Source: Devosia sp. Root413D1
Lineage (GTDB): Bacteria > Pseudomonadota > Alphaproteobacteria > Rhizobiales > Devosiaceae
DNA length: 64,000 nt
Reading direction: 5' to 3'
Assembly: GCF_001425235.1 (NCBI RefSeq)
Contig: NZ_LMEA01000008.1
Location: 372,001-436,000, forward strand
A program made the position numbers and the translations under genes. This document shows positions 29,236-37,244 of this stretch, piece by piece. The number at the start of each line of letters is the position of its first letter. Position 1 is the first letter of the stretch. Below the pieces are notes generated by a model that saw nothing but the letters and a program-made list of their open reading frames with translations, did no database searches and was not told the DNA's origin.

Positions 29236-30458
29236 GAGTGCACCCCTTCAGCGGCGGTCTCGGCCTCAACCGATTCCGGCTTGCCCGTAACGTTGGTCGC
29301 GTTGACCTTCTGACCCGGCACGACATACTCCTGACCCATCGTGATCACATCGACCGTCGGGGGCAGGCCCGTGACCCAGACGCCCTCGCGGGAGTCCGAG
29401 ATGATCGTCACGGGGTAGAACTCAACGACGCCGTCCTTGACCGAGCGGATACCGAGCGTGCCCTCGTCATTCAGCGTCAGCACCGACTGCGGCAGCAGGT
29501 GCGCCGGCACCGTGCCCATGGTGACCGTGGCCGTCGCCGTCACGCCCGACAGCACCTTGCCGTCGGCGTTCGGGATCTCGATCTCGACCGGGAACGACCG
29601 CGTGGCTTCGTCGGCGAGCGAGGCGATGTAGCTCACCTTGCCCTCGACCTTCTGGCCAGTCACCGTCTCGACGCTTGCCGCCAGCCCCAGCTCGGCACGC
29701 GCGATGCGGGCCTCCGGCACATTGGCGACGAACAGCATCGGGTCGAGTTCGACCACCGTGGCGCACGGCTGGCCGGGGCTCAGCACGCTGCCCACCGTCG
29801 CCACCGGATCCTGCACGATACCGGCGACCTTGGTGGTCACCTTTGCGCGGTCGAATTCCTGCTTGGCCTGATCGAACGCCGTCTGTGCCTGCCGCAGGGC
29901 GGCCTCCGCGACGATGCCCGTATTGTTGGCGGCGAGACCCTTGTCGCGCAGCGCCTTGTTGGAGTCGTAGGCATTCTGCGCCTGCGCCAGCGCGGCCTCT
30001 GCCTGCGCCACCGCGGCTGCCCGCGTACCCTCTTCAAGCGTGCAGATAATGTCGCCGGCCTTCACCGCCTGGCCCTTGGTGACGTTCACCGCTGTCACCA
30101 CGCCCGAAGTCTCGGGGGTGATGCTGGTCACGGTCTTGGCCTTGGTGCGGCCGCGCAGCGGCACTTCCACCGGCATGGCCTGCATCGCGTAGGTTTCGGT
30201 ACGCACCGACTGGGCCGGCGCCGAAGCGCCGCTGCTCTCGGCGACGCGCTCGGCAATCGTCAGCGCCGGATCGACCGCCCCCTCGGCGACGTGATGCGTC
30301 GTCTCGGCGCCCTCGGCGTCCTTGCTGAAGAACGAGACAATCGGCTTTTCGCCGTTACCGGGGCCATTGCCGCCGGCCACGAAAACGCCGCTGCCGAGCC
30401 ACAAGGCCCCGGCAATGACAATGGCGCCGGCAACGCCGTAAGAAACGATCGCACGCAT
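29232..30458 (-). CDS. RND efflux membrane-fusion (periplasmic adaptor) protein
   Basis: 408 residues. An N-terminal hydrophobic anchor (IVSYGVAGAIVIAGALWLG) is followed by a lipoyl half-motif (VTSITPETSGVVTAVNVTKGQAVKAGDIICTLE), an alpha-helical hairpin rich in Ala and Gln (residues about 145-210), the second lipoyl half (IVQDPVATVGSVLSPGQP) and beta-barrel domain. It links the permease to an outer-membrane channel. Its start lies 11 nt after the PadR stop, with a ribosome site (AGAGGG) overlapping that stop. Confidence 0.93.
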   Translation of the reverse strand: MRAIVSYGVAGAIVIAGALWLGSGVFVAGGNGPGNGEKPIVSFFSKDAEGAETTHHVAEGAVDPALTIAERVAESSGASAPAQSVRTETYAMQAMPVEVPLRGRTKAKTVTSITPETSGVVTAVNVTKGQAVKAGDIICTLEEGTRAAAVAQAEAALAQAQNAYDSNKALRDKGLAANNTGIVAEAALRQAQTAFDQAKQEFDRAKVTTKVAGIVQDPVATVGSVLSPGQPCATVVELDPMLFVANVPEARIARAELGLAASVETVTGQKVEGKVSYIASLADEATRSFPVEIEIPNADGKVLSGVTATATVTMGTVPAHLLPQSVLTLNDEGTLGIRSVKDGVVEFYPVTIISDSREGVWVTGLPPTVDVITMGQEYVVPGQKVNATNVTGKPESVEAETAAEGVHS

Positions 30459-30469
30459 TCTGATACCCT

Positions 30470-31018
30470 CTATTCCGCAGCTGCAGCGTCGTCCCTATCG
30501 GGACGGGCCAGCGCTATCAGTTCATCCCCGTGCGCCTCGATGTAGTCACGAGCCGCTTGCATACAAGTCCGCCCGTAATCGATGACCCAGGCGTCTCCGG
30601 GGTGGTTGTGTTGTTGTTTGAGCCGGTCGAAGTCGGCGAGCGTCGCGTCGATCTCGACGATTCGTTCGTTCAGCCGCTGCTCGACCAGCGATTGCGGGAG
30701 TTCCGAGGCGAAGCGCAGGAACAGCAGAAACTCGCTGCGGAACTCGTCTTCGCCAAGCTTCTCGAACATCGACTGAATGAACGCAGCGCGGCCGGCCGGT
30801 GTGATCGAATAGATCTTCTTGGCGGGCTTGCCGTCCTGCTGTTCAACGCGCGCCGTGACCAGCTTTTCCTGTTCGAGGCGCGCAAGCGACGGATAGATCG
30901 CCCCATAGCTGGCGTCGATGAAATACGAATACTCCCCTTCAACGGAGAGCTTTCGGATCTCATATCCAGTCGCGTCGCCATCATAGAGGATGGCAAGGCA
31001 GATGGTTCTGACGTTCAT
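30470..31018 (-). CDS. PadR-family transcriptional regulator
   Basis: 182 residues from ATG 31018, chosen over an upstream frame because AGGAAG lies just before it and MNVRTICLAIL matches PadR N-termini. The winged helix reads ILYDGDATGYEIRKLSV then YGAIYPSLARLEQEKLVTARV, with the wing KKIYSITPAGRAAF. The C-terminal half is a coiled dimerisation region (Vir-type). First gene of the RND operon, so it most likely represses the pump until an inducer binds. Confidence 0.92.
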   Translation of the reverse strand: MNVRTICLAILYDGDATGYEIRKLSVEGEYSYFIDASYGAIYPSLARLEQEKLVTARVEQQDGKPAKKIYSITPAGRAAFIQSMFEKLGEDEFRSEFLLFLRFASELPQSLVEQRLNERIVEIDATLADFDRLKQQHNHPGDAWVIDYGRTCMQAARDYIEAHGDELIALARPDRDDAAAAE

Positions 31019-31032
31019 TGGCTTCCTATCCG

Positions 31033-31053
31033 GCTGGTATATAACGGACCAGC
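31033..31053. promoter_or_regulatory. Inverted repeat, likely PadR operator
   Basis: GCTGGT-N9-ACCAGC, perfect 6-bp arms over an AT-rich core (ATATAACGG), 15 nt before the PadR start. Position and symmetry fit autoregulation of the RND operon. Confidence 0.5.
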
Positions 31054-31160
31054 ATATGCCGGGCCTATATATGGAGCCGGAAAAAAGCGCAACAAGGGCT
31101 GGAAGAGGGGCTGCCATGCATTTTCTTCATGGCCAACCGTTTGAATACTAACGGTTTCCG

Positions 31161-31973
31161 TCAGGCGCCGGTAAGCCGCAGCATCTCGGCAAGGGCCCGC
31201 AAGGCCAGTTTCTGGCTGGCTGCGGCCACGAACCAGGCATTGAGGAACTTGTCGTCCCGGTGTCCGCAGGTGAGCGGCAACCCGTCCATTCCCAGTACCA
31301 CACCACCCGCAGCTTGCAGCACTGCCTGCCCCGCCGCGGTGTCCCATTCCGAAGTTGGGGTAAATCGCGGGTAAAGCTGTGCGGCGCCTTTGGCCAGCAG
31401 GCAGAACTTCAGCGACGAGCCGACCGAGACGTCCTCAGCCACCTCGAGTGTGTCGCAGAGTTCGGCCAGCGCGGCATGTCCGTGTGAGCGGCTGGCGACA
31501 ATGCGCAGCGGATGCTCGGCCTCGGCCACCTGCAGCGGCTCGACGCCCTCGACACTGCCGCCGACGACGCGCCCGGCAAACGCCCCGTCCGGCCCGCCCC
31601 AGTAAATCTCGCCCGTTGCCGGCGCCAGCACCACGCCGCTCACCGGATGCCCATCCTCGCAATAGGCGATGTTCACGGTGAACTCGCCGTTGCGCTTCAA
31701 GAACTCCTTGGTGCCGTCGAGTGGGTCGACCACGAAGTAGCGCGCCCCCAGCTCGGGGATCCGTCCCGCCGCCACGCTCTCCTCGGCCAGCACCGGCAGG
31801 CCGGTCTCAGCGAGAGCCTCGAGGATGATCGTCTCGGCCCGCTGGTCAGCCTCCGTCACCGGCGAGCCGTCGGCTTTCTCCATTGCCACCACCGGGCGTC
31901 GGTAGACCTCGAGGATCACTTCGGCTGCCGCGATCGCGGCACGGTTCATCAGTTCGGCAAGTGGCATGCTCAT
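31161..31973 (-). CDS. cysQ: 3'(2'),5'-bisphosphate nucleotidase
   Basis: 270 residues of the inositol-monophosphatase fold. It removes the 3' phosphate from PAP made during sulfate assimilation. Metal ligands lie in VLAEES, DPLDGTKEF and the C-terminal SEWDTAAGQAVL, the CysQ form of the WDxAA motif. The ATG overlaps the nadC stop by 4 nt, so the two are co-transcribed. Confidence 0.93.
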   Translation of the reverse strand: MSMPLAELMNRAAIAAAEVILEVYRRPVVAMEKADGSPVTEADQRAETIILEALAETGLPVLAEESVAAGRIPELGARYFVVDPLDGTKEFLKRNGEFTVNIAYCEDGHPVSGVVLAPATGEIYWGGPDGAFAGRVVGGSVEGVEPLQVAEAEHPLRIVASRSHGHAALAELCDTLEVAEDVSVGSSLKFCLLAKGAAQLYPRFTPTSEWDTAAGQAVLQAAGGVVLGMDGLPLTCGHRDDKFLNAWFVAAASQKLALRALAEMLRLTGA

Positions 31974-32833
31974 TGGATTTCGACATCCAGGCCGAGGTCC
32001 AGCGGCCTGGCGCCCATGGTGATCTGGCTCGATGAGATGTAGTCGACCCCGGTCTCGGCGATGCCGCGCACCCGCTCCAGCGTCACCCCGCCCGAAGCCT
32101 CGAGCCGCGCCCGTCCGTCGCTCAGCTTCACCGCCGCCCGCAGCGGCTGGTTATCCATGTTGTCGAGCATGACGATCGTCGCGCCGGCCTCCAGCACCTC
32201 TGCCAATTCGTCGAGGCTGGTCACCTCGATCTCGATCGCCACCAGATGCCCCGCGGCTGCTCGCGCCGCCCGATAGGCCTTGCCGGCCCCGCCCGCCACC
32301 GCGATGTGGTTATCCTTGATCAGGATGGCGTCGCTCAATGCGTAACGGTGGTTCGCGCCGCCGCCGCAACGCACCGCATATTTCTCGAATGCCCGGAGCC
32401 CCGGCGTGGTCTTGCGCGTATCGCAGATGCGCGCCCCGGTCCCGGCCACTGCTTCTACAAACTTATGCGTATGTGCGGCGATGCCGCTGAGATGATTCAG
32501 GAAATTGAGCGCCGTGCGCTCACCGGCCAGCAACTGCCGTGCATCGCCCGATACGACCGCAACGATGTCGCCTTTGCTCACCGCGGCCCCGTCGGCCAGC
32601 TGGGGATCGAACGACACCGCGCCACCCAGCTGCCGGAACACCTCGAGCGCCACCGGCAACCCGGCGATGACCCCGGCCTCACGCGCCGAAAGAGTTGCCG
32701 TGGCCACGGCGCCCGCCGGGATCGTCGCCAGTGAAGTGAGATCGCCTGCAAGTCCAAGGTCTTCAGAAAGGGCGCGACGGACCGCATCCTCGACGAGGGC
32801 AGGGGGCAGGGCGCCGATAAGGGTGTCGCGCAT
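31970..32833 (-). CDS. nadC: Nicotinate-nucleotide pyrophosphorylase (carboxylating)
   Basis: 287 residues. It converts quinolinate and PRPP into nicotinate mononucleotide for de novo NAD synthesis. Substrate-binding motifs: CDTRKTTPGLR, KYAVRCGGGANHR and ILIKDNH. The usual partners nadA and nadB are not in the window, while the last step enzyme nadE is at 7.2 kb. It is divergent from the OmpA-family gene; the 179-nt gap holds the EcfG-type promoter. Confidence 0.95.
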   Translation of the reverse strand: MRDTLIGALPPALVEDAVRRALSEDLGLAGDLTSLATIPAGAVATATLSAREAGVIAGLPVALEVFRQLGGAVSFDPQLADGAAVSKGDIVAVVSGDARQLLAGERTALNFLNHLSGIAAHTHKFVEAVAGTGARICDTRKTTPGLRAFEKYAVRCGGGANHRYALSDAILIKDNHIAVAGGAGKAYRAARAAAGHLVAIEIEVTSLDELAEVLEAGATIVMLDNMDNQPLRAAVKLSDGRARLEASGGVTLERVRGIAETGVDYISSSQITMGARPLDLGLDVEIQ

Positions 32834-32925
32834 GTCTGGGCTCTGGTGCTGGCGGCGAGCGGTTTACGCGACCGAGCCATCCCGCGCAATGCCGCCACGT
32901 CCCCGCGACCAATATCTCCGTGTCC

Positions 32926-32950
32926 GGAACAAATGGCGCTCGCACTCGTT
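32926..32950 (+). promoter_or_regulatory. EcfG (general stress sigma factor) type promoter
   Basis: GGAAC at 32926-32930 and CGTT at 32947-32950, spaced by 16 nt, match the known alphaproteobacterial EcfG consensus GGAAC-N16/17-CGTT exactly. Transcription would start near 32957, about 55 nt before the ATG of the OmpA-family gene. Confidence 0.7.
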
Positions 32951-33012
32951 GGGTCCCCTGCGCCAGTTCAGGGCGGGTTGGCTGTTGCATCACAAGAAGA
33001 ATGGAGAAAACA

Positions 33013-34872
33013 ATGCAGCTCAAGCGCTTATTGCTTACCACCACGAGCCTTTGCATGCTCTCGCTACTCCCCCTCACTGCCCTGGGGCAGGATGCGGGGC
33101 TGACAGCGGCCTACAATGCCTATGTCGAGGCCCAGAGCGGGGATGATGCCGACGCCAAGGCTGCGGCCGAAGCAGCCTTCCTTGCCGAATGCCAACGCAT
33201 CGGCGCACCCGACCTGCAACAATGTATCGCCATCGCCACAGGCGCCGCCACAGTCGAGCAGCCTGCGCCGCCCGCCGAAGAAGCCGCGCCACCGGCTGAA
33301 GAGCCCGCGCCGCCAGCCGAGGAGCCAGCGGCTCCTGCTGAAGAACCGGCACCTCCCCCGGCTGAGGAACCGGCCGCTCCCGCTGAACAGCCTGCTCCAG
33401 CAGAGCCGGCCCCGGCTGCTGAACAACCCGCCGAGCCGCCTGCTGCCGAACAGCCCGCCGCTCCCGCGGAGCAGCCTGCCGCTCCCGTGGAGCAGCCTGC
33501 AGCTCCCGCTGAACAGTCGCCGGCCAGCGATCCGGCGCTGATCGCCGCGTTCGAGGCCTACGTCTCCGCCGGTTCCGGCGGTGATGCCAACGCCAAGGCT
33601 ACCGCCGAGGCCGCCTTCCTCGCCGAATGCAACCGTCTCGGCATCCAGTCACTCGACGAGTGCCTGGCGCTGATGGGCGGTGCGCCGGCTCCGGTCGCAC
33701 CTGCCGAACCCGCAACGCCCGCCGAACCGGCCCAGCCGGGCGAGGCTCCGGCGACCGACCAGTCCGGTCAGCCGCTCGAAGTGGTCCCCGATCAGGAGAC
33801 GCCTGACGCCCCGGCCGCCCCGGTGCTCGACAGCGCCAAGGATGCTGCGGAGGCCGGCGCCGAACAGCCCGCTCCTGCCCAGCCGCCTGCCGCCGAAGCT
33901 CCGCCGCCAGCCACCGATGCCGAGGCCCAGACCCAGGCACCGCCGCCGGCCGAGGAGGTTGAGGCGGCCGTTGCTACCGAGGGCAAGCGCGTCGACCAGC
34001 TCCCGGCCCCGGAAGCGCCGCCTGCCGCGCAGGAGGCCAAGAAGGATGGCGACCGGCTGATCATCAACATCGGCATCAACATCGACATCTTCACCCCGTA
34101 CAAGGATCGCGACCGCATCGGCCGCGGCGACGAGGTCTATTATGAAGAGCTCGACAACGGCCGCTATCGCCAGACCGTCATCCGGTCGGATGGCACGCGT
34201 GTTGTGACCGTATGGAACCGCTATGGCGAAATCATCCGCCGCGTGAAGGTGCTGCCCGACGGCACTCGCATCATCCTGGTCTTCTCCCCCGACGACCGTC
34301 GGGACGACGACTGGCGCGATCCGGGCGACGAGCTGCCGCCGTTCTACCTGCCGATCCCGGTGGACGACTATGTGCTCTACAGCGAGCGCTCCGACGAGGC
34401 CGATATTGAGCGCTTCCTCAGCGAACCGCCGCTGGAAAAGGCCGCCCGCGTCTACACCGTCGATGAAGTGAAGCGTTCGGCCCGTATCCGCGACACCGTC
34501 CGCCGCGTCGAGATCGGTGACCTGACCTTCGAGACCGGCTCGGCCCAGCTCGGCCGCGATCAGGTCGGCTCGCTCGGCAAGGTGGCCGAAGCGATGAAGA
34601 AGATCCTTGCCCGCAACCCGGGCGAGACCTTCCTCATCGAGGGTCACACCGACGCGGTCGGCTCGGACGAATCCAACCTCGTCCTCTCCGACGAGCGCGC
34701 CGGTACCATCGCCGACCTGTTGACCGAGTTCTACGACATCCCGCCGGAGAACCTCACCACGCAGGGCTATGGCGAGCGCTACCTCAAGGTCGAGACCGAC
34801 GGCGCCGAACGGGCCAACCGCCGTGCCACCGTCCGCCGCATCACCTCCCTGGTGTCAGGCGGCCAGAGCTGA
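33013..34872 (+). CDS. OmpA-family protein with duplicated N-terminal module
   Basis: 619 residues from ATG 33013 (GGAG at 33003-33006). Signal peptide (MQLKRLLLTTTSLCMLSLL, cleavage after ALG-Q). Then a module of about 45 residues (YNAYVEAQSG...AAFLAECQRIG...CIA) is followed by a Pro/Ala/Glu repeat linker, and the same module recurs (FEAYVSAGSG...AAFLAECNRLG...CLA). A second linker leads to a beta-rich segment and the C-terminal OmpA peptidoglycan-binding domain (FETGSAQLG, IEGHTDAVGSDESN, LSDERA, GYGERYL, NRRATVRR). It would tie the outer envelope to the wall under stress, given the EcfG-type promoter. Confidence 0.9.
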   Translation: MQLKRLLLTTTSLCMLSLLPLTALGQDAGLTAAYNAYVEAQSGDDADAKAAAEAAFLAECQRIGAPDLQQCIAIATGAATVEQPAPPAEEAAPPAEEPAPPAEEPAAPAEEPAPPPAEEPAAPAEQPAPAEPAPAAEQPAEPPAAEQPAAPAEQPAAPVEQPAAPAEQSPASDPALIAAFEAYVSAGSGGDANAKATAEAAFLAECNRLGIQSLDECLALMGGAPAPVAPAEPATPAEPAQPGEAPATDQSGQPLEVVPDQETPDAPAAPVLDSAKDAAEAGAEQPAPAQPPAAEAPPPATDAEAQTQAPPPAEEVEAAVATEGKRVDQLPAPEAPPAAQEAKKDGDRLIINIGINIDIFTPYKDRDRIGRGDEVYYEELDNGRYRQTVIRSDGTRVVTVWNRYGEIIRRVKVLPDGTRIILVFSPDDRRDDDWRDPGDELPPFYLPIPVDDYVLYSERSDEADIERFLSEPPLEKAARVYTVDEVKRSARIRDTVRRVEIGDLTFETGSAQLGRDQVGSLGKVAEAMKKILARNPGETFLIEGHTDAVGSDESNLVLSDERAGTIADLLTEFYDIPPENLTTQGYGERYLKVETDGAERANRRATVRRITSLVSGGQS

Positions 34873-34897
34873 CCGAAGCACCTACGGTGAAAGTATG

Positions 34898-34927
34898 GAA
34901 CCCGCGCTCCGGCGCGGGTTCTTCTTT
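34898..34927 (+). terminator. Rho-independent terminator after the OmpA-family gene
   Basis: GAACCCGCGC (34898-34907), loop TCCG, GCGCGGGTTC (34912-34921), then TTCTTTT. Confidence 0.92.
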
Positions 34928-34994
34928 TGAGCGAGGCGGTAGAGAGGCAGGCTCTCGGTGTCCGCCATAGACAAGCCACGCTCCTAAGTCTAAT

Positions 34995-35007
34995 TGAACG
35001 TCGTTCA
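34995..35007. promoter_or_regulatory. TetR operator before its own gene
   Basis: TGAACG-T-CGTTCA is a perfect palindrome 16 nt upstream of the tetR start. Near-identical 13-mers recur three times before pspA. Confidence 0.75.
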
Positions 35008-35022
35008 GTTCTGGAGTTGCCC

Positions 35023-35628
35023 ATGGCCCGCCGTGCCGACCATTCGAAGGAGGAGCTTGCGAGCCTCGTCGTCAACACCGCCGAGGAACTGATCGCCGAG
35101 GAGGGGATCGACGCGTTCTCGGCCCGCTCGCTGAGCCGCGCCATCGGCTACACCGCCGGCACGCTCTACCATCACTTCAAGGATCTCGACGACATCGTCA
35201 CCCAGGTGAACACCCGCACCCTGGTGGGCCTTGCCCGCGCCTTCGCTGATGGGACGCCCTCCGACGATCCGCGGCAGATGCTGCACAACTACGCCGATGC
35301 CTTCCTCGGCTACATCACGTTGAAGCGAAATCTCTGGAATGCGCTGTTCGAGTTCCGCCGCAAGCCCGACCAGCCGGTGCCGCCCTGGTATGTCGAGGCC
35401 ATTGCCTCGCTGATCCGCATCATCGCCCAGTGCTTTGCCGATATCCGCCCCGACCTCGACGACAAAGCCGCCCACCAGTCCGGCCAACTGGTCTTCGCCT
35501 CGATCCACTCCGTCGTCTCGCTCGACAGTTCGGGCCGCCTCAACCTGATCATGGACCGCGACATCGGCAAGGTCGTGCACGAGCTCGTCGACATGCACAT
35601 CCTCGCCTACACCCACCGCACGAAGTAG
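35023..35628 (+). CDS. TetR/AcrR-family repressor
   Basis: 201 residues from ATG 35023 (GGAG 7 nt upstream); an upstream frame to 34927 runs through the operator and is not preferred. The N-terminal helix-turn-helix reads FSARSLSRAIGYTAGTLYHHFKDLDDIV, with Tyr-His-His as in many TetR proteins. The C-terminal part resembles TetR_C_33-type domains (NLWNALFEFRRKP). It most likely represses itself and the pspA-yiaA operon through a common operator. The 409-nt stretch after it holds a short repeat pair and the pspA operators but no gene. Confidence 0.92.
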   Translation: MARRADHSKEELASLVVNTAEELIAEEGIDAFSARSLSRAIGYTAGTLYHHFKDLDDIVTQVNTRTLVGLARAFADGTPSDDPRQMLHNYADAFLGYITLKRNLWNALFEFRRKPDQPVPPWYVEAIASLIRIIAQCFADIRPDLDDKAAHQSGQLVFASIHSVVSLDSSGRLNLIMDRDIGKVVHELVDMHILAYTHRTK

Positions 35629-35719
35629 GCAGGTCTCCGCCAATGCCAGCGTCACCTCGGCGAAGGCCCAGGTGCCGGGCCTATCGGCGAACTTGCCACC
35701 AGACAGCGCCCCAAACTCG

Positions 35720-35799
35720 TGTCATCCCTGCGAAAGCAGGGATCCAACTCACCACCTGCACCAGCTGATGGATGGGTCCCAGTTTTCGCTGGGATGACA
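35720..35799. repeat. Inverted pair of short CATCCC-type repeats
   Basis: 35720-35746 carries TGTCATCCCTGCGAAAGCAG, itself a hairpin, and 35774-35799 is the same unit in reverse (ending GGGATGACA). A third copy lies at 57854-57878. The unit resembles a short intergenic repeat common in many proteobacteria. Confidence 0.8.
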
Positions 35800-35928
35800 G
35801 CCGGTGGGTGGGCGCGACCATAACTTAGCGCATACGGGCGAAGGCCGGAAAACCCACTCCGCCATCCCCCTGTTTCTACACCAGAAGCCGCCGCAACCCA
35901 TTGAATCCGTTTAGCCTCATCCTTCGTC

Positions 35929-35999
35929 TAAACACCGTTCAATTTACAACTTGAACGCCGTTTAAAATCCTGTATGTTGATCCTCGTGAACAGCGTTCA
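35929..35999. promoter_or_regulatory. Cluster of three TetR-type operators before pspA
   Basis: TAAACA-C-CGTTCA (35929-35941), TGAACG-C-CGTTTA (35952-35964) and TGAACA-G-CGTTCA (35987-35999) all fit the palindrome before tetR. The last ends 38 nt before the pspA ATG. Confidence 0.7.
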
Positions 36000-36037
36000 A
36001 TTAAACGCCGACACCAACCGAAGGGAGACGTACTGCG

Positions 36038-36718
36038 ATGTTGAACGTTCTGAAAACCCTGTTCCGGGGCGCCTCGGCCCGCGCCGAAGAGCAGCTCACC
36101 GACCATTTCGCCATCGACCTCATCGAACAGAAGATCCGTGAGTCCGAGGGGGCATTGTCGCTCGCCAAATCGACCCTCGCCGCCCTGATCATCCGTCAGC
36201 GCAACGAGACCCAGACGCTCAGCCGCCTCGAGACGCAGGTTGACGATCTCGAGACCCGGGCCCGTCAGGCGCTGGCCGCTGGCCGTGTGGATCTTGCCGC
36301 TGACGCCGCGACCGCCATAGCCAACCTCGAAAACGAGCGGGCCGTGCGCCGCGATACCCTCGATCAGCTCGCCAACCGTGTCGCCCGCACCCAGGCCTCG
36401 GTGGAGAAGGCGAACCGCCGCATCATCGACCTGCGCCAGGGCATGATCTCGGCCCGCGCCGCCGATGCTGAACGCAAGGCGCAGAAGTCGCTCAACCGCT
36501 CGATCGGCGCCACCAGTTCGATCCGCGAGGCGGAGGAGTTGATTGCCCGCGTCGTCAACGGCCCCGATCCCTTCGCCGAGAGCGAAGTGCTCGACGAGAT
36601 CGACGCCGGCCTCGGCGAGAAGGGTATCCGCGACCGCCTCGGCGAGGCCGGCTTCGGCGACAAGACCAAGGTCCGCGCCGACGACGTGCTTGCCCGCCTC
36701 AAGTCCACCAGCCTCTAA
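36038..36718 (+). CDS. pspA: PspA/IM30-family membrane-stress protein
   Basis: 226 residues, nearly all alpha-helical with long coiled coil (residues about 25-150), the PspA/Vipp1 layout: an N-terminal amphipathic helix (MLNVLKTLFRGASARAEEQL), then ESEGALSLAKSTLAALI and LETQVDDLETRAR. PspA proteins bind the inner membrane and stabilise it when proton-motive force is threatened. Here control seems to be by a TetR repressor, not by PspF. The YiaA-like gene follows after 42 nt. Confidence 0.9.
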   Translation: MLNVLKTLFRGASARAEEQLTDHFAIDLIEQKIRESEGALSLAKSTLAALIIRQRNETQTLSRLETQVDDLETRARQALAAGRVDLAADAATAIANLENERAVRRDTLDQLANRVARTQASVEKANRRIIDLRQGMISARAADAERKAQKSLNRSIGATSSIREAEELIARVVNGPDPFAESEVLDEIDAGLGEKGIRDRLGEAGFGDKTKVRADDVLARLKSTSL

Positions 36719-36760
36719 GCCGCAACCGCAACCACACTCGAACCAAAGGGAACCACAGAA

Positions 36761-37027
36761 ATGAACTCCGACAACAACCAGGTCTACATCCTGTTCAACG
36801 CTGCCGGCGTCGCCGCCGCGCTCTTTCTCCTCGCGCTGTCGCTCTGGCTCGCGCCGGTCGATATCTCGACCAAGGGGTATTGGGGCATGGGCATCGTGCT
36901 GCTGATGGGAAGCCTCGTAAACCTCGTCAAGTATCGCACCGATGACCGCAACGCCCGGGACGTGGTGCGCCAGCTCGAGCAGGCCAAGAACGAGAAAATC
37001 CTCAAGGACTACGTCGGCAACCAGTGA
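36761..37027 (+). CDS. YiaAB two-helix membrane protein
   Basis: 88 residues with two membrane helices (YILFNAAGVAAALFLLALSLWL and GYWGMGIVLLMGSLVNLVKY), the YiaA/YiaB two-helix domain, then a charged cytosolic tail. GGGAACC upstream gives a weak ribosome site. Co-transcribed with pspA, as in other alphaproteobacteria; YiaAB proteins have no known function, and this context suggests a partner in membrane stress. Confidence 0.9.
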   Translation: MNSDNNQVYILFNAAGVAAALFLLALSLWLAPVDISTKGYWGMGIVLLMGSLVNLVKYRTDDRNARDVVRQLEQAKNEKILKDYVGNQ

Positions 37028-37071
37028 TCCCCAGGGTCATTGTAGTGATCCCAGTCACCGCCGATGAGAGA

Positions 37072-37101
37072 GCCCCGGGTCAGTGCCCGGGGCTTTTGTT
37101 T
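37072..37101 (+). terminator. Rho-independent terminator of the pspA operon
   Basis: GCCCCGGG (37072-37079) / CCCGGGGC (37086-37093), 6-nt loop, then TTTTGTTT. Confidence 0.92.
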
Positions 37102-37124
37102 CGAGTGAGCACCAGGATCAACCC

Positions 37125-37215
37125 CACGCTCCATCTCCCCCTTAGCGGGGGAGAAAGCGAAAACTTGGGCCTAGCGCAGCTAGGTCCTTAGTTTTTTGCC
37201 AGAGAGGGGGTGCGG
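37125..37215. repeat. GC-rich palindromic intergenic repeat
   Basis: CTCCCCC TTAG CGGGGGAG hairpin followed by a GAAAACT...AGTTTTTT pairing and a GAGAGGGGGTG end; same family as 53801-53950. It lies between the pspA terminator and the convergent pccR gene. Confidence 0.7.
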
Positions 37216-37244
37216 AGCCATCGTGCCTGAAGCCCCCACCAGCT

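Noticed and set aside
35720-35799. CRISPR-like array
   Set aside because: Only two inverted units with no regular spacers and no cas genes; it is an intergenic repeat pair.
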